A DNA stretch of 64,000 bases from Norana najaformis (taxonomy: Eukaryota; Annelida; Clitellata; Crassiclitellata; Hormogastridae): the NCBI GenBank assembly GCA_964023275.1, contig OZ029916.1, positions 39,867,396 through 39,931,395 of the forward strand, in the 5' to 3' direction. Below, piece after piece: positions 20,567 through 31,900 of the stretch; the first letter of the stretch is position 1; the number at the start of each line of letters is the position of its first letter. Position numbers and translations under genes: made by a program. The notes under the pieces are model-generated. The model was not told the DNA's origin and ran no database searches. It saw only the letters and a list, made by a program, of their open reading frames with translations.

Positions 20567-23256
20567 TGTTGTCTTGACTGTTTCCAGAAGATATGTTGGC
20601 TTGTGGCTATGTGGTGTTGTACCTTGACTTTGAGGAAAAGTGCAGGCCCTTCACTGAAGAGCATTGGTTAGGGTATCAGGACAAAGGGGGCCAGGATGGC
20701 ACTCCACTGGAAAATCTGGGGCAGAGGTGCTTTTGGCACCCCAGTTTTTAATTCTAAAGATTAAAATTTTTGGTGCACCTAAGTTTGGGTTTGGCTTGGT
20801 AGTGATCCAGTCAAGCAGAAGTTGCATTTTTCAGTAGTAGTAATGTGCAATTGCTGAATAAATGGCAGAGAGCAAAACGCTGTCAAAAATTGTCAGCAAA
20901 GTATGACCTTGTGTAGTTGGCCCCCTTTCAAAACTTCTGGATCCAACATTACCCCTCCCCACTCGCTTAAAACTGCCGATGCTCTTGTGCATGGAGTTAA
21001 AACTCCAGTGATGACATCAGGTTATGCAGTTGTAAGGAGAAATGGACCATTTTGACTTGCTTCTTTGCCTTGACAGAAAAATGGGGAGTTAGGGAGGGAG
21101 CAGCAGATAATGAGTTTGCCTATTGCATTTGTGCCTAGAATTCAAATCTCCATGAAAAGTTGTCAAGAAGCCTAATTGCTAACTAGCCTTTATTTGTAAT
21201 CTGACAAAAGTCATACTAAGTAAGCAATAAAGTAAGTAATGCACTTGTTAACACGCCATATGTTCATAGACTGCGAGGAATCGTAGGCATTGGTGAGTCA
21301 CAGTGGTCAGACAACAAAAGACAAAGGCTTCCTAGATCGTTTTAATTTATCCTAGTTTCGAATCATCAGCAACGTGAAGTATTCAACTTGAAACTTTAAT
21401 TCCAAACGGCAATAGAGATTAGCCTAGTCGTGAGCCTGATATGTGTAAGTCTAATATTATATAGCCTCCTATTATTTAATAATTATACTGACTTTCTTAA
21501 ATTTCTTACTGCAGATACGCATCCTTGATGACGACGACTCCTTTGAGATGAATTGCGAATACGGTGGTGTCTCACTGCCTTTCTTTCTCTAGTCTCTGTC
21601 TGTCTATGCTTGTATTTGTGTGTTAGTCGTAGAATTCCAGAGGTCTCTGGCGTGGCGTAAAACCTCGTAAACCCCAGTCATAGATTCTGTGTTGCGTTTT
21701 TGTCTTCTTGTGCGCGGTGGAGACTCGAGAAAGAAGAACGGAGGGACGGAAGGCGAAGTCTCAGGAAGCGGAGGCAAGAGCTGGAAGACTGCCACCGAAC
21801 AGCAACAACAAATTAAAATGGGAGAATATGTTACACTGTATTAATTCTAATACAACTCAATTGATTAATATTAACGTTTTAACATAAGATTTTGAATATA
21901 TAGACTCTTGAATAAAGTAAAAATGTATACTTACTGAAACAATCGACGAGCTAATTATTATATGGTCTAGACACATTAGACTGATGAGTTTTGATTGTGG
22001 ACAGAAATCTTTAATTGCGAAGACAGACGATACAGTAGGCTACTAGTAGGCTGTACACCAAGATTATTGCCTAATTCGTTTTATAAGCACAAAAAGAATC
22101 TTATAAAATCATGTTGGGTTAGTTGTCACCTTATTTTTCTAAGAGGCCTAATTTAGCACTGATTTGCGAAGTTTACCTCATGTATTAGGCCTAACAGATG
22201 CTTAAAGCAAAGATCTTAGAGTCTTAGAAGACCTAAGATCTTTGCTCAAAGTCTGCCATTTGGCAACTGCAGCCAAAGATGTTAATAAGGGTCTTAGGGT
22301 TGGGGGGAAATGTATACCTTGCGTGGAGCGTATTTGAGGGTAAGGCCGGCCCTGCCGAGAGGACTATGAACTACACCTGTTCAAGTCTTATTTTCACAGC
22401 GCAGATATAGGCCCCTGTGTAACATCTGGAAAAGTTTGTTGAGTTTTGTTGACTGGCCTAGATTTCCATTTCGTTGTTTTGTGCTAGGCTGGAGCTCAGT
22501 TAACCCGCTTCGATCAAGCCAGCAGTACATGCCATACATCTTTCAGTCTCTTCATGGGTCTTAATATTTCCTGTTTCCCGGCTTCAATGTGCACTTCTGA
22601 ACTTTTTAAGGAGGGCATTATTAAATTATAATTGCATTGTATTGTTACTATTTTGTATTGTATTGTATATGCTCTTTGACTGGATAATAGATTTAATTAA
22701 GCAGACGGGGGAGAAGAAGAACAAGTATAAGAACAAGAACAAGAAGAACAGATCAAGCCGTAATATTCATGACGTCCATGGATCAAGCCAATGATAACTT
22801 CTGTTGACTTGGGTGTGTCTTGACTGGCAGGGCCTGCCTTTTGAATTTTCACCAAGGATAGAATCTGGTCCAATTTTAACTCAACAATGCCAACACCCAT
22901 CGACGCGTGCAAACGTGTTGGAAATCTCATTTCGTTTTTGGGGATATTTTTTAATTGACAGTTTTGGTCTTAGGTTTACGATGCATTATACAATGTGCGA
23001 GCAGGTCATGACTATTCATGAATAGTAGGTTTTATGAATATTCACGAGAGACTGTGACTGGCTATCCCCGAGGCTTCCCGTCAGGTTATAGACCAGGGAG
23101 AAATCGCGCTAATCAACAAACTTATAACAGTGACTCAGTTTGATAACGATTTCGTTTGATTTAAGTAGCATGGAAACAGTGGATTGATTACTTATAAAGT
23201 TAAAGAGCCTTTACACTATATAGGTAGTTTTCTTTTAATATTTTAAAACGAAGTTT
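20567..23256. other. Intergenic between BTB-ZF gene C and NADK2
   Basis: First the 3'UTR of gene C, with AATAAA near 20857 and 21227. Then unassigned DNA with an A/G-rich patch at 22710-22755. A short open stretch at 21513-21560 lies between AG and GT but cannot be linked to any gene. Confidence 0.45.
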
Positions 23257-23340
23257 ATGGCGGCCATTCAGCGGCTTGTGTACTTTCCTGTGGTTCGGTC
23301 CATGGCACCTTGTATTGAAAAGCGATTGAGTTCCCAGTGA
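23257..23340 (+). CDS. Short ORF resembling a mitochondrial presequence; possible alternative first exon or uORF of NADK2
   Basis: ATG at 23257 in the context TTTATGGCGGCC, similar to a TISU/YY1 initiator (SAASATGGCGGC). It opens 27 codons, begins MAAIQRLVYF and ends EKRLSSQ, then TGA at 23338-23340. Arg residues, hydrophobic residues and no acidic residue before position 21 fit a mitochondrial targeting peptide, as expected for NADK2. No clean in-frame junction to the exon at 24172 was found (possible donors A|GTTCCC or CA|GTGAAA are weak). It could be an alternative exon, an upstream ORF, or chance. Confidence 0.35.
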   Translation: MAAIQRLVYFPVVRSMAPCIEKRLSSQ

Positions 23341-24171
23341 AAAGCTTGTGTGATCTAATTACCCAATGACTTGCGAATTCCTGGCGTAACTGTTCTCGCT
23401 GAGGACATTTGAACGAAATCGTATTGGAAGTTTTGATGAGGGCACGCCACTGACCTCTTTCCAGCCTCTGACCTCTTTCCAGCGAGCCAGCGGCTACGCA
23501 ACAATTTTGCGGTCGTGTACGTGTGACATCAGACCGTGTTGCATACCGTCCGATTTGTTTTATGAATACTTTGGTGATGTAGTAATTGAGTAAACCAGTA
23601 ACTGGATTTGCAGTAAACTCGCGTTTTCCGTTATATTGAAATATTTAATGACCACATTACAATCAAATCACCTTTCACAATAAAACACCAGTTAATCTAT
23701 GTACCAGTTGTCCTGGCATCTCCAGAGGGCACACTTGCTTTGGTCTCTCCCATCTGAATTTAAGGGAAGGCATTTGGTTGGATTGTGAAATACACACTGA
23801 GAGTCAAAAAACAGTTGAAGAGATGAAAGACATACACTTGGCTTAAAGCATAGTATGTTAAAACAATACATTACATCATGTTAAGTTTCAGCATTATTAT
23901 TTATTATCAGTTGGTAACTTCTGTCGTGCCAGTGTCTGATGCACAAGGCATAGACCAGTGGCTCACCAAAGCCAAGTCACAATCAGGTCAGTATCCTGCA
24001 TATCATGCTACATCATATTACATCAGTTGACATCATATGCTACCGCATATTATTTAACAGCATTACATTACAGCATATTACATGCAGCATATTATGTTAC
24101 ATCACATTGTGTTACGTAATATTACATTGCTTTACTTGATCTGGAAATTTGTAGTCGATGTAAAGTTGGCG

Positions 24172-27100
24172 ATGCTCATTCGGTTTGGTCGGCGTTTGGT
24201 TGGTCGTCTGTTAGTTCCATTTCGTACTCTCTCGACAACTGGACATGTCCTTTCTGCATCTCAAGACATTTCTGAGAAGGATTTTCACCCACGAAAGGCA
24301 CTCCTGATTCGCAAGGTGACACGGTATGAATACGAAAAGCACTACCTGAAGCCGGGGTTGACTGAAGAAGAGTTGAAAGAATATGTGAGCAGAGATGTTG
24401 TTTTTACTCCAGTGGTTATTTAATTGTGGCCATCATCGTAGATACGAGTGTCTACTTTGAATTTAGTAAAGTGCGTGCTCATGGTTAGTCTTTAGATAAG
24501 GTAAGGTAATGGAGGGTAAGGTAAAATATGGAAACTCTGGCATGATGAAATAAGATAGGTAACGTAGTAGAATATGGAAAGCTGTGTTAATTGGATGTAG
24601 GTGTCCGATGTATTGCACTGAAGTTGTAGGATATTACTTTTATGTTGCTGTTCATATAAAACTCTTTTTGTCTGTAACACTTTTGTTCTTGTTACCTTTA
24701 ATTAACATATGGTAGTTTTTTTCAGCCAGTTTAACAATCACTGTGATGGTTTTTGTTGCTACTGAATTTAATGTGACTGTTTTACTGTGTGAGTGTGCAG
24801 GGCGAGTAGCCTAAAGTTTTTATGTAATGTTGTAAACGCTGCCTTTTTTAGGTGATAGCCAAAGGTTCGGATTATGATGCGATTCTACAGAGACACGAAG
24901 AGTATTACAGAAGCCTCGAGGAAATTCAAGATGCCCTGGTGTATGTCGTCTAAATCATCTTAATCGTCTGAGTTGCCTTAATCATTTTAGTAATCTTTAA
25001 TCAAGTTGATCATCTTCGTCATCCTAATCATTGTAATCATTCTAATGATCTTAATCTTGCATCAGTAAGAGATGCTCCTGGTCTAGGTTTGAAGAGTCTT
25101 TTGGCTGAATGCAAATACAACTACCTTAATCCTAGAATAAGACACCTATTTAAACTCCTAACTTGTGTACAAATTCGTTTACTGACCCTGAAGGGATTGC
25201 AGGCTGAGTTGGCCCAGATGCCCATATTTAGTGGGTGGTTGCCCGTCTAGATGACCATCCATGGAAAAAAATTCCAGTAGGTCTGGTTTCCCTTACCTAT
25301 TTGATTTCAACTTGACTATTCAATGGATAATGATATCTTCATGTGAAGCAATAATAATGATAAACACTGATTACTAATAATAATAGATGGTTCGCAGGGT
25401 TACCTTGTGCATTATGATAATGGCGCTATAGAAATCATTAGGTAAGTGTTGTTCTTTGTGCAGGTACGACCACTGAAATGCAACCAAAGGATACCTTTTC
25501 CCACTCCCAATATGCGTCAGTTGGTACTAGGTTACGAACCACAGCAGGATAGCAGAGCTTTTGTTGGTTAATGTTTTAGTAAGAAAGGCATCAACTACCG
25601 ATTGATCCATCGTTATGATTATGATCCAAGTTTTGTTGAATGGGCTGATGTGATCTTCACGGCGGGTGGAGATGGCACTTTCCTCATGGCTGCCAGCAAG
25701 GTCGGTGGACGAAGCAAACCTGTGATTGGATTCAACACAGACCCACTCAGGTTCTTCATCTGTTATTCCTTATTATTTATTATTATTATTATTATTGTTA
25801 TTGCTATGTTGACTTAATCTGCACAGGAAACTAGGCACCAGTGTCCAGGGTTATTATTTTTATTGTCAGAAGCGCCCTCTCAGCAGGGCTTAAAGCATGA
25901 TGGTAATGTCCCAGAGAGGCATTGCCTTGTTGGAAGCCACCAAAATCCTTTGACCAATTAGGAGGTATTATTGTTATTATTACTATTGTTATTATTACTA
26001 TTGTTATTATTACTATTGTTATTATTATTATTATTACTACTATTACTATTACTATTGCATTATTATTATTATAAAAAATAAAAATCACATTTCACATCTT
26101 TGCTATCCTTAGACATAATTCTGTCAAACATGAGAATTGTTGTTGTCATTGTCACTGTTGTTGTTATTATTAGACAGTGTTGCTTTTTAACTGTCTGGAG
26201 TCCGTTAAAAAAATTTCATTGATGAACTGCTTTAACTGTTTTTATTATTTCTTTTTAACTTGAAGCTACGTGTATCCCAAATGAGTGTTACAGAATTACG
26301 GGAAAGAGAAACTGGAAGACACACATGAGGAGTCAGAACTTTTGCAGTTTACAAATTATTTAACTTAAATAGAGGTTTAGTTAGCTCCTTTTATTATCTT
26401 CTGATTTCTGCTGAAGTTTTGTTACTTATTCAGTTTGGCTTTTATTAGTAACACTTTGGTAATTTATTTTAGATCTGAAGGATTTCTCTGTCTGCCAAAA
26501 CAGTTTTCCAAAAATGTCACCAACGTTTTGGAAAAATTAATGAATGGCGATTTCAAGTAAGTGCATGAAAATATTAATCGTAATCATAAATCACATTTAT
26601 ATAGCGCATCTTAAAAAAACCAAGAGGTGCTCCTGACCACAACTGAATAGAACTTTCTTCAGCTGTTTGTGATATAGAGGCAGAGAAGGGACAAGAAGCT
26701 CATGTCACAGATTGAAGGGCCAACCACAGCGAACCTGCCATGTTGCATTATAGAAACATGGGATGGTCAAGTGGGCCAACCAGAATGACGAGAATTCTCT
26801 TCCACTCTAGTATGGTGTAGTCCAATCTGAGTTAATCTGATGCAAGCTAAACTAATCTAAGCTGATGTACCAGTAATAAAATCCAAGCTAAATTAGTGAG
26901 AAAATATATGTTAAGTGGAAGGGAGTGTGTTTGTTTGGGAAAGGCAGAAAAGCATCCATATACTTGTTACTAAGAGCAGTTCTGATGCTTGTTACAAATA
27001 ATGCATGCATGCAGTTGTATTGTGCCATCTTCTCAGTAATTGAGCGAGCAACAGAATGAATGATCTGTCAGATAAAATCCCTTTGAGAGGTGTATAAAAG

Positions 27101-30100
27101 TGCTATATAAATGCTCTGTATAAATTATTGCATGAAGGAATGATTAAATGAATGAATGATAACCAAATTTCAGTGCCTCTGAGAGGTTTTTAACTGGTGC
27201 CATACAAATACCTACACCTGCATCTTTCAGGTGGTTCTGGAGACAGCGAATTCGGCTGACGATGTACGGACGCAACGCTGGCGACTTGCCGGTTGACCTC
27301 TACAATCAACAGATGCTATTTCCAGAGTACCGGTTCTGGGAACATGTCAAGGAAAATGAACAAATCAACAATCCAAACAACAACGTCCCTGAGGAACTCC
27401 GGCCACGTGTTCTGCCGGTCCTTGCGCTCAATGAAGTCTTCGTCGGGGAGTGTCTCTCAGCCAGGTAAGCCACCTCCTGGCTCTGTGCAAATGATGGGTT
27501 ACTTTATCCTCAGTCTTGCTTGACTCCTTTCTTACTTTAGATTAATGTAGACTGTGTCCAAGTAGTCTCTGATCTCCCTCTTGATTTCCAACTGGACTTG
27601 CCCTGGATTTTGGAAGCGCACTATTTTGCTTAGCAGTTATCACTGATGGATGCATGAGCATTATTACAGTGGCACTATAGAAGTTCTTGAATATTATTAG
27701 ATTATGAATTCATTAGTGACTTTTCCAGCTGTTCAAACAGTTTTTGCTTAAAGCTGAAATTGTTGTTCTTAATGAACGCTAGCGTTATTTAGGCTGGTGA
27801 GATGCACAAGCTGTTTCAGAGTTGTTCTACCACTGAAAGTCTTTGGTTGTTGGGTCAAGGTTGGTGCAAAGGGAATTGTAGGTTTAGCCTTGTTGTGGTA
27901 CTCACAGTCAGCAATTTGGTGGGTGTACTGGTTTACTCACATCAGTTGAACACATAAAAATTTGCATCAGTTGGTTGAATTAGGAATATTTTGGCTCCTT
28001 TTACGAGCTGTGAGGTGGATTTTGGCTACTCTCAGCGTGTCGTGTTGAATCTATGCTAGTGTCCTTTTAATCTACTGTAACCTAGTGACTTCTGTAGCAC
28101 CAATGTCATAATGCACGAGGTATCAATTGATAGTGTATTGTAATTTGTTGGACAAGTCCAGTCGAAGATGAATAGTCAGAGAAACTAGAAGGTAAGCAAG
28201 TTGGAACAGATGAGTTGTGAATGGTTTTGGCTGTTTTTAGGGTATCCTTTTATGAGCTGTCGGTGGATGGATGTCCGCGACTGAAGCAGAAGAGTTCTGG
28301 GCTGACTGTCTGTTCCGGAACCGGTTCAACATCTTGGTACTTCAACATCAGCAACATTAACAATATGACGGCTCGTGAAGTCCTCCGAATCGGTTTGTAT
28401 GCAGTCTAAGCGATCAGGTCTTTTCTTGGATGGGAACCAAATATTGGCGAAAAAAGTATGTAGATAGGAAAACGTCAGATGTTCCAGGCAGCCAAGGATT
28501 TATGTAACAACCTTTACAATACCAGGCATCTGTAGATGCAGAGTCCTTAATGAATCTCCTTACTTGACAGTTATTTTAAGGGTTGCTTGATCCCTTAATG
28601 TGTTTGTTATGGGCAAGCATTCTGCCATTTGGCCAACATTTTTCCTACAGGCCGAGTGTAATTCATGTTATATAATCTAATGACTTCTGTAGCGCCATTA
28701 TTTTAATTCACAAGTATTGAATAGTGGTCATTACAAATGTCTTAATCCACGGGAGAAGCCCAGTCAGAATTCGACAGGTCAGGGAAAACAGGGGTCGGGG
28801 TACAGTGGGTCAGCTGGTTGAAATAGGCGATTCTTAAACGTTGACCTGAATATAACATAACTGACAGAACACACAGAAATGGGCGGTGAATTCCAAAGCT
28901 TTGGACTATTTAGGAAACTTTGTAAAGTATAATATTGTGTAGCGCTTTCAGGAGGTTCTTAGAAGGAGGGTGTCAATGTTGTTTTGCATTACATTGGTTC
29001 TTGGAGGTTCTTCGAAAGCTCCTTGTATATGTCTCTTTGTATTACATTAATTGTAGCCCAGAAGTATCACGGCTGTAGCAATGCTCGGTTCCAGGACGAT
29101 GAGGTTCTTCAAAAGGTTGTGAATGAGTTCAACAGCGCTCTTGTCTTCAGTCCTTCCGAACGCAAGATGGCCTACTCGATCCGTGATCCGCTCAGTGCAG
29201 GTGACACACAACTCCTCGGGCTAACTTTGGGAAGACTGTTGTGCCATGGGATCTATCCTGAATTCATACAGCGTCTTTTAAGTACTGCTCAAAGGTGCTG
29301 AACTTGGTGGTCTAACAGATTCATGAAAGATCCATCTTACAATGTCTGTATACGTGTGTCTAGATACTTCATTTAGTGCCTTTCGAGTACCTCACAAATT
29401 GATACGTGTGCTAGTCTAATGCATATTAAAGTTTGTTATGAATAACAAGTTCATCTATAAGCAGATGAAGCTCATATTAACTGGAGAAGTCCCCACTGGC
29501 GGGATCTTGCACACATGTAGAGTCCGTCCAGTGGAGCCTCATCCAGAGTTGACAGCTGACACCATGGTGAGAGTTCCTGAGTTAAGATATGCAAAAATGT
29601 TATTCAAGCTGTGGTGTAATTTGAATGTTAGTCTCTTCCAGTTACAAGTTGTTGCACAGCCTTCACTGGCTGACGATTGCAGTTATTCCTAACCAATGAC
29701 CAGTACTAACTGAAATATTGACTGGCTGACTTACTTGCTAATTGACTGACTGAATTAGTAGATGTATTGCTTCAGGAGTTATTTTCCATTTATTAAATCC
29801 AGAAACACTGTATAAGGTGGCGACAGAAAGGACTGGCCATCTGCCCTTGCATGCCGAGGCCAAGCAAATGAAATCGCTAACACTTCATACCCCATTGCCA
29901 CCTCTTATGGGTGACTTAAAGAAGTTTGAGGGATTGCTGTCTTTTTATGTAATAAATTATGTATCCATTTCTAGGAGTCTTCCAGGTGACCGAGCCAAGG
30001 GGATTTTGCAATAAGTGAGTCAGGTTTTTGATTTACTTCATGGATTATGTTGTACCTAATGTAACTCAAGATTTATGTAGATCCAGTAATCAGCCAGTGC

Positions 30101-30844
30101 TCCTTATTCTGTAGGTTGTAGGGTTGTTTTGGTCAAATCAAGCAACAGCACTTGCCATGTTTGCTTGGTACGCTGTTTGTAATCTCGGAGTCTGTGAGGT
30201 GACCTATTAAGATCTCAGCTTTTTCATCATTTTTTGTGTTTCCCTAAGAATTGAACTTGTACAAGCATTGGTTAAAATTTATGTGGTACTGTAGTAGAGT
30301 GTAGCTTAACTGAGCTCTTGTGTAGCCTGTTCAGTTATCTGTGTCACTCCTTTATACGCTATGATTCTCACATGTTTTGATTTATATCGGCATGTCGGAT
30401 GCAAGTGCGCCTTTTAAAAAGAAATTTGTGTAAATAACATTTGCCATTTGTAGTTTTTATAAATCTGTGCATGTCAAATGGCTGTGTTATAATTTTAAGA
30501 AAATTATGTATTTATTCATGAGAATTCGAATAAAGTCATGCATGTGGGATGTCTATACATTTAGTTTATGATTTGGGTGAAGTCGTGCCTGTGGAATAGA
30601 TATACATTATTTTTTAACCGATATATTCAAATAAATGTTTGTCAGGATTTTGATTTTTTTATACGTCAAATGCCAGTGAAATTATTTTTAAAATAATTTT
30701 GTTGTCAGGATTTGGATAAAGTCACGCATGTGGGATGCATATGCAGTTGTCGACGGAAGTGTCAGCTTCAAATTCAATGATGGTGCAGTCCTTGAACTTG
30801 ACATGCATGAGGAAGATGCTCTGCGTTGTGTCAGATTACTCTGA
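24172..30844 (+). CDS. NADK2: Mitochondrial NAD kinase 2
   Basis: Phosphorylates NAD to NADP in the mitochondrial matrix. Exons: 24172-24384, 24852-24940, 25580-25750, 26473-26556, 27231-27464, 28241-28392, 29057-29200, 29975-30014 and 30709-30844. The total is 1263 nt, 420 aa, and all junctions are phase-consistent with GT-AG. Motifs in order: an Arg-rich targeting peptide (MLIRFGRRLVGRLLVPF), the diphosphate-binding AGGDGTFLMAASK (about 129-141), GFNTDP, WRQRIRLTMYG, ALNEVFVGE, SGLTVCSGTGSTSW, and SRMWDAYAVVDGSVSFKFND near the end. These match animal NADK2 rather than cytosolic NADK. The start is the first Met of the exon whose peptide looks like a presequence, but the frame is open upstream to 24082 and another 5' exon may exist (23257). 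Introns carry LINE tails, SINEs and (ATT)n repeats. Confidence 0.92.
25395..25448 (+). repeat. LINE 3'-end copy (GGCGCTATAGAA family)
   Basis: Contains TGTGCATTATGATAATGGCGCTATAGAAATCATTAGG, here named in parts: TGTGCATTATGATAATGGCG followed by CTATAGAAATCATTAG. The same terminus ends the LINE fragment at 57812-58290 on the other strand. It is a 5'-truncated copy in an NADK2 intron. Confidence 0.55.
25770..26075. repeat. (ATT)n/(ACT)n trinucleotide tracts in NADK2 intron
   Basis: A short (ATT)n at 25776-25800 and a longer ATT/GTT/ACT mixture at 25966-26070, separated by unique sequence. Confidence 0.8.
28070..28210 (-). repeat. LINE 3'-end copy, antisense, in NADK2 intron
   Basis: The plus strand reads AGTGACTTCTGTAGCACCAA, the reverse of the family terminus. 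Downstream pieces (ACAAGTCCAGTCGAAGATGA) are shared with the copies at 28672 and 44165. Truncated. Confidence 0.5.
28672..28860 (-). repeat. LINE 3'-end copy, antisense, in NADK2 intron
   Basis: The plus strand reads ATCTAATGACTTCTGTAGCG, then GAGAAGCCCAGTCAGAATTC and GGTCAGGGAAAAC. It is collinear with copies at 44165-44370 and 51635-51790. Confidence 0.55.
29815..29950 (+). repeat. tRNA-derived SINE, 5'-truncated
   Basis: Carries the body AAGGACTGGCCATCTGCCCT, then AAATCGCTAACACTTCATAC, shared with the SINEs at 45235-45520 and 57220-57490. Confidence 0.6.
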
Positions 30845-31200
30845 CCACCGCCGTCAGCTGACAGTATCCGAACATACTGACAGTTACATCATGTACTGAC
30901 AATGTCAGTACAAAGATGAGCATCACCAAATAGGCCTGATTGCATAATTTATTCAAGAGCAAAAGGCAAATTTGGCCATTGTTTGGTTGAGCTGTAGGTA
31001 TTTGTAATGATGTAGCTGTAGAACGATTAGGAAATGCAAGAGTAATTCATCAGTGGAATCAGCTGTTTTTTTGACGTTCTCCACTTGTATCCTTTGCTAC
31101 ATTGGTTTTGGGATTCTTCCTGTGGCAGTTCTTTTTAAGGTAAAGTAAGGTAATTGCTTGGCCACTTGGTTGTGTTGATTTGACATTGGCATGTGCAGTA

Positions 31201-31520
31201 TGTGCGACACAGTAGTCTATTGGTAACGCATTTGATCACTGACCAAATGCGTTACCGATAGGCTACCGTGTTGCACACATTGCACCTGCGGTTGCGAGTT
31301 TGACTCCATGTAATGACTCTGGAAAGTTGTTTTTGCACACATGCCTCTGTCACCAACTAGTGTAATTTGGTTCTGACATAAGCTGGAAAGTAAACGGCAA
31401 GTCTTGCAATGCTCTGGTCCTGTGTCCAGGACCTTGGGATTGAGTTCACTGCCGGCTCAAGGACCGAAGTGAAGGAAATGAGCGCCTACACTGTGTTCCT
31501 CAAGGGACAAGGGAGCTTTA
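31201..31520 (+). repeat. tRNA-like SINE with a head-to-head inverted duplication of its A-box region
   Basis: Left arm 31201-31237 (contains AGTCTATTGGTAACGCATTT) and right arm 31241-31277 (reversed, AGCCTATCGGTAACGCATTT) form a near-perfect palindrome. A B-box-like GGTTGCGAGTTTGACTCC follows at about 31290. The tail ends TTTACTTACTTAGG. Confidence 0.55.
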
Positions 31521-31779
31521 CTTACTTAGGTGCAGTGGATTTGAGACATTTTTGAGTCTGGTTAATTCTTTTATGGGTAACTGTTTATGGAATACCATGC
31601 CATCTGGTGCCTGCTCAGCTTGCATTCTGTAACTGGTGAATAAATGAGTATCAATGCAAGGCGGAAGGTAAAGAGGTGTCATATTGTAGGATTGCTGTTG
31701 ATGTGTGTGTGCCTCAGCCTAATGATCCTTCAGCCTAGGACCATGCCTCTTGGGAGTCCATTTGACAGAGATGTGTTAA

Positions 31780-31900
31780 CAAATTATGGTACCTTTACCT
31801 TTATGGTTCTGAAGAGCTTTGGTAGAGTTGAGTAAACAAGTTGTTATCTTTACCTTTGTTTTTGCTCAGTTGTTACATACCTCTGTCAGTAATGCTGTAA
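31780..31900. repeat. Dispersed copy of the ACCTTTACCTTTATG minisatellite unit
   Basis: GGTACCTTTACCTTTATGGT then TTCTGAAGAGC matches units of the array at 49310-49660. A second half unit (TTATCTTTACCTTTG) follows. Confidence 0.5.

Noticed and set aside
29466-29566. Possible extra NADK2 exon between AG and GT (reads MKLILTGEVPTGGILHTC...)
   Set aside because: Frame and phase do not fit between the exons ending 29200 and starting 29975, and NADK2 homology is continuous without it. It may be a chance frame or an alternative terminal exon.
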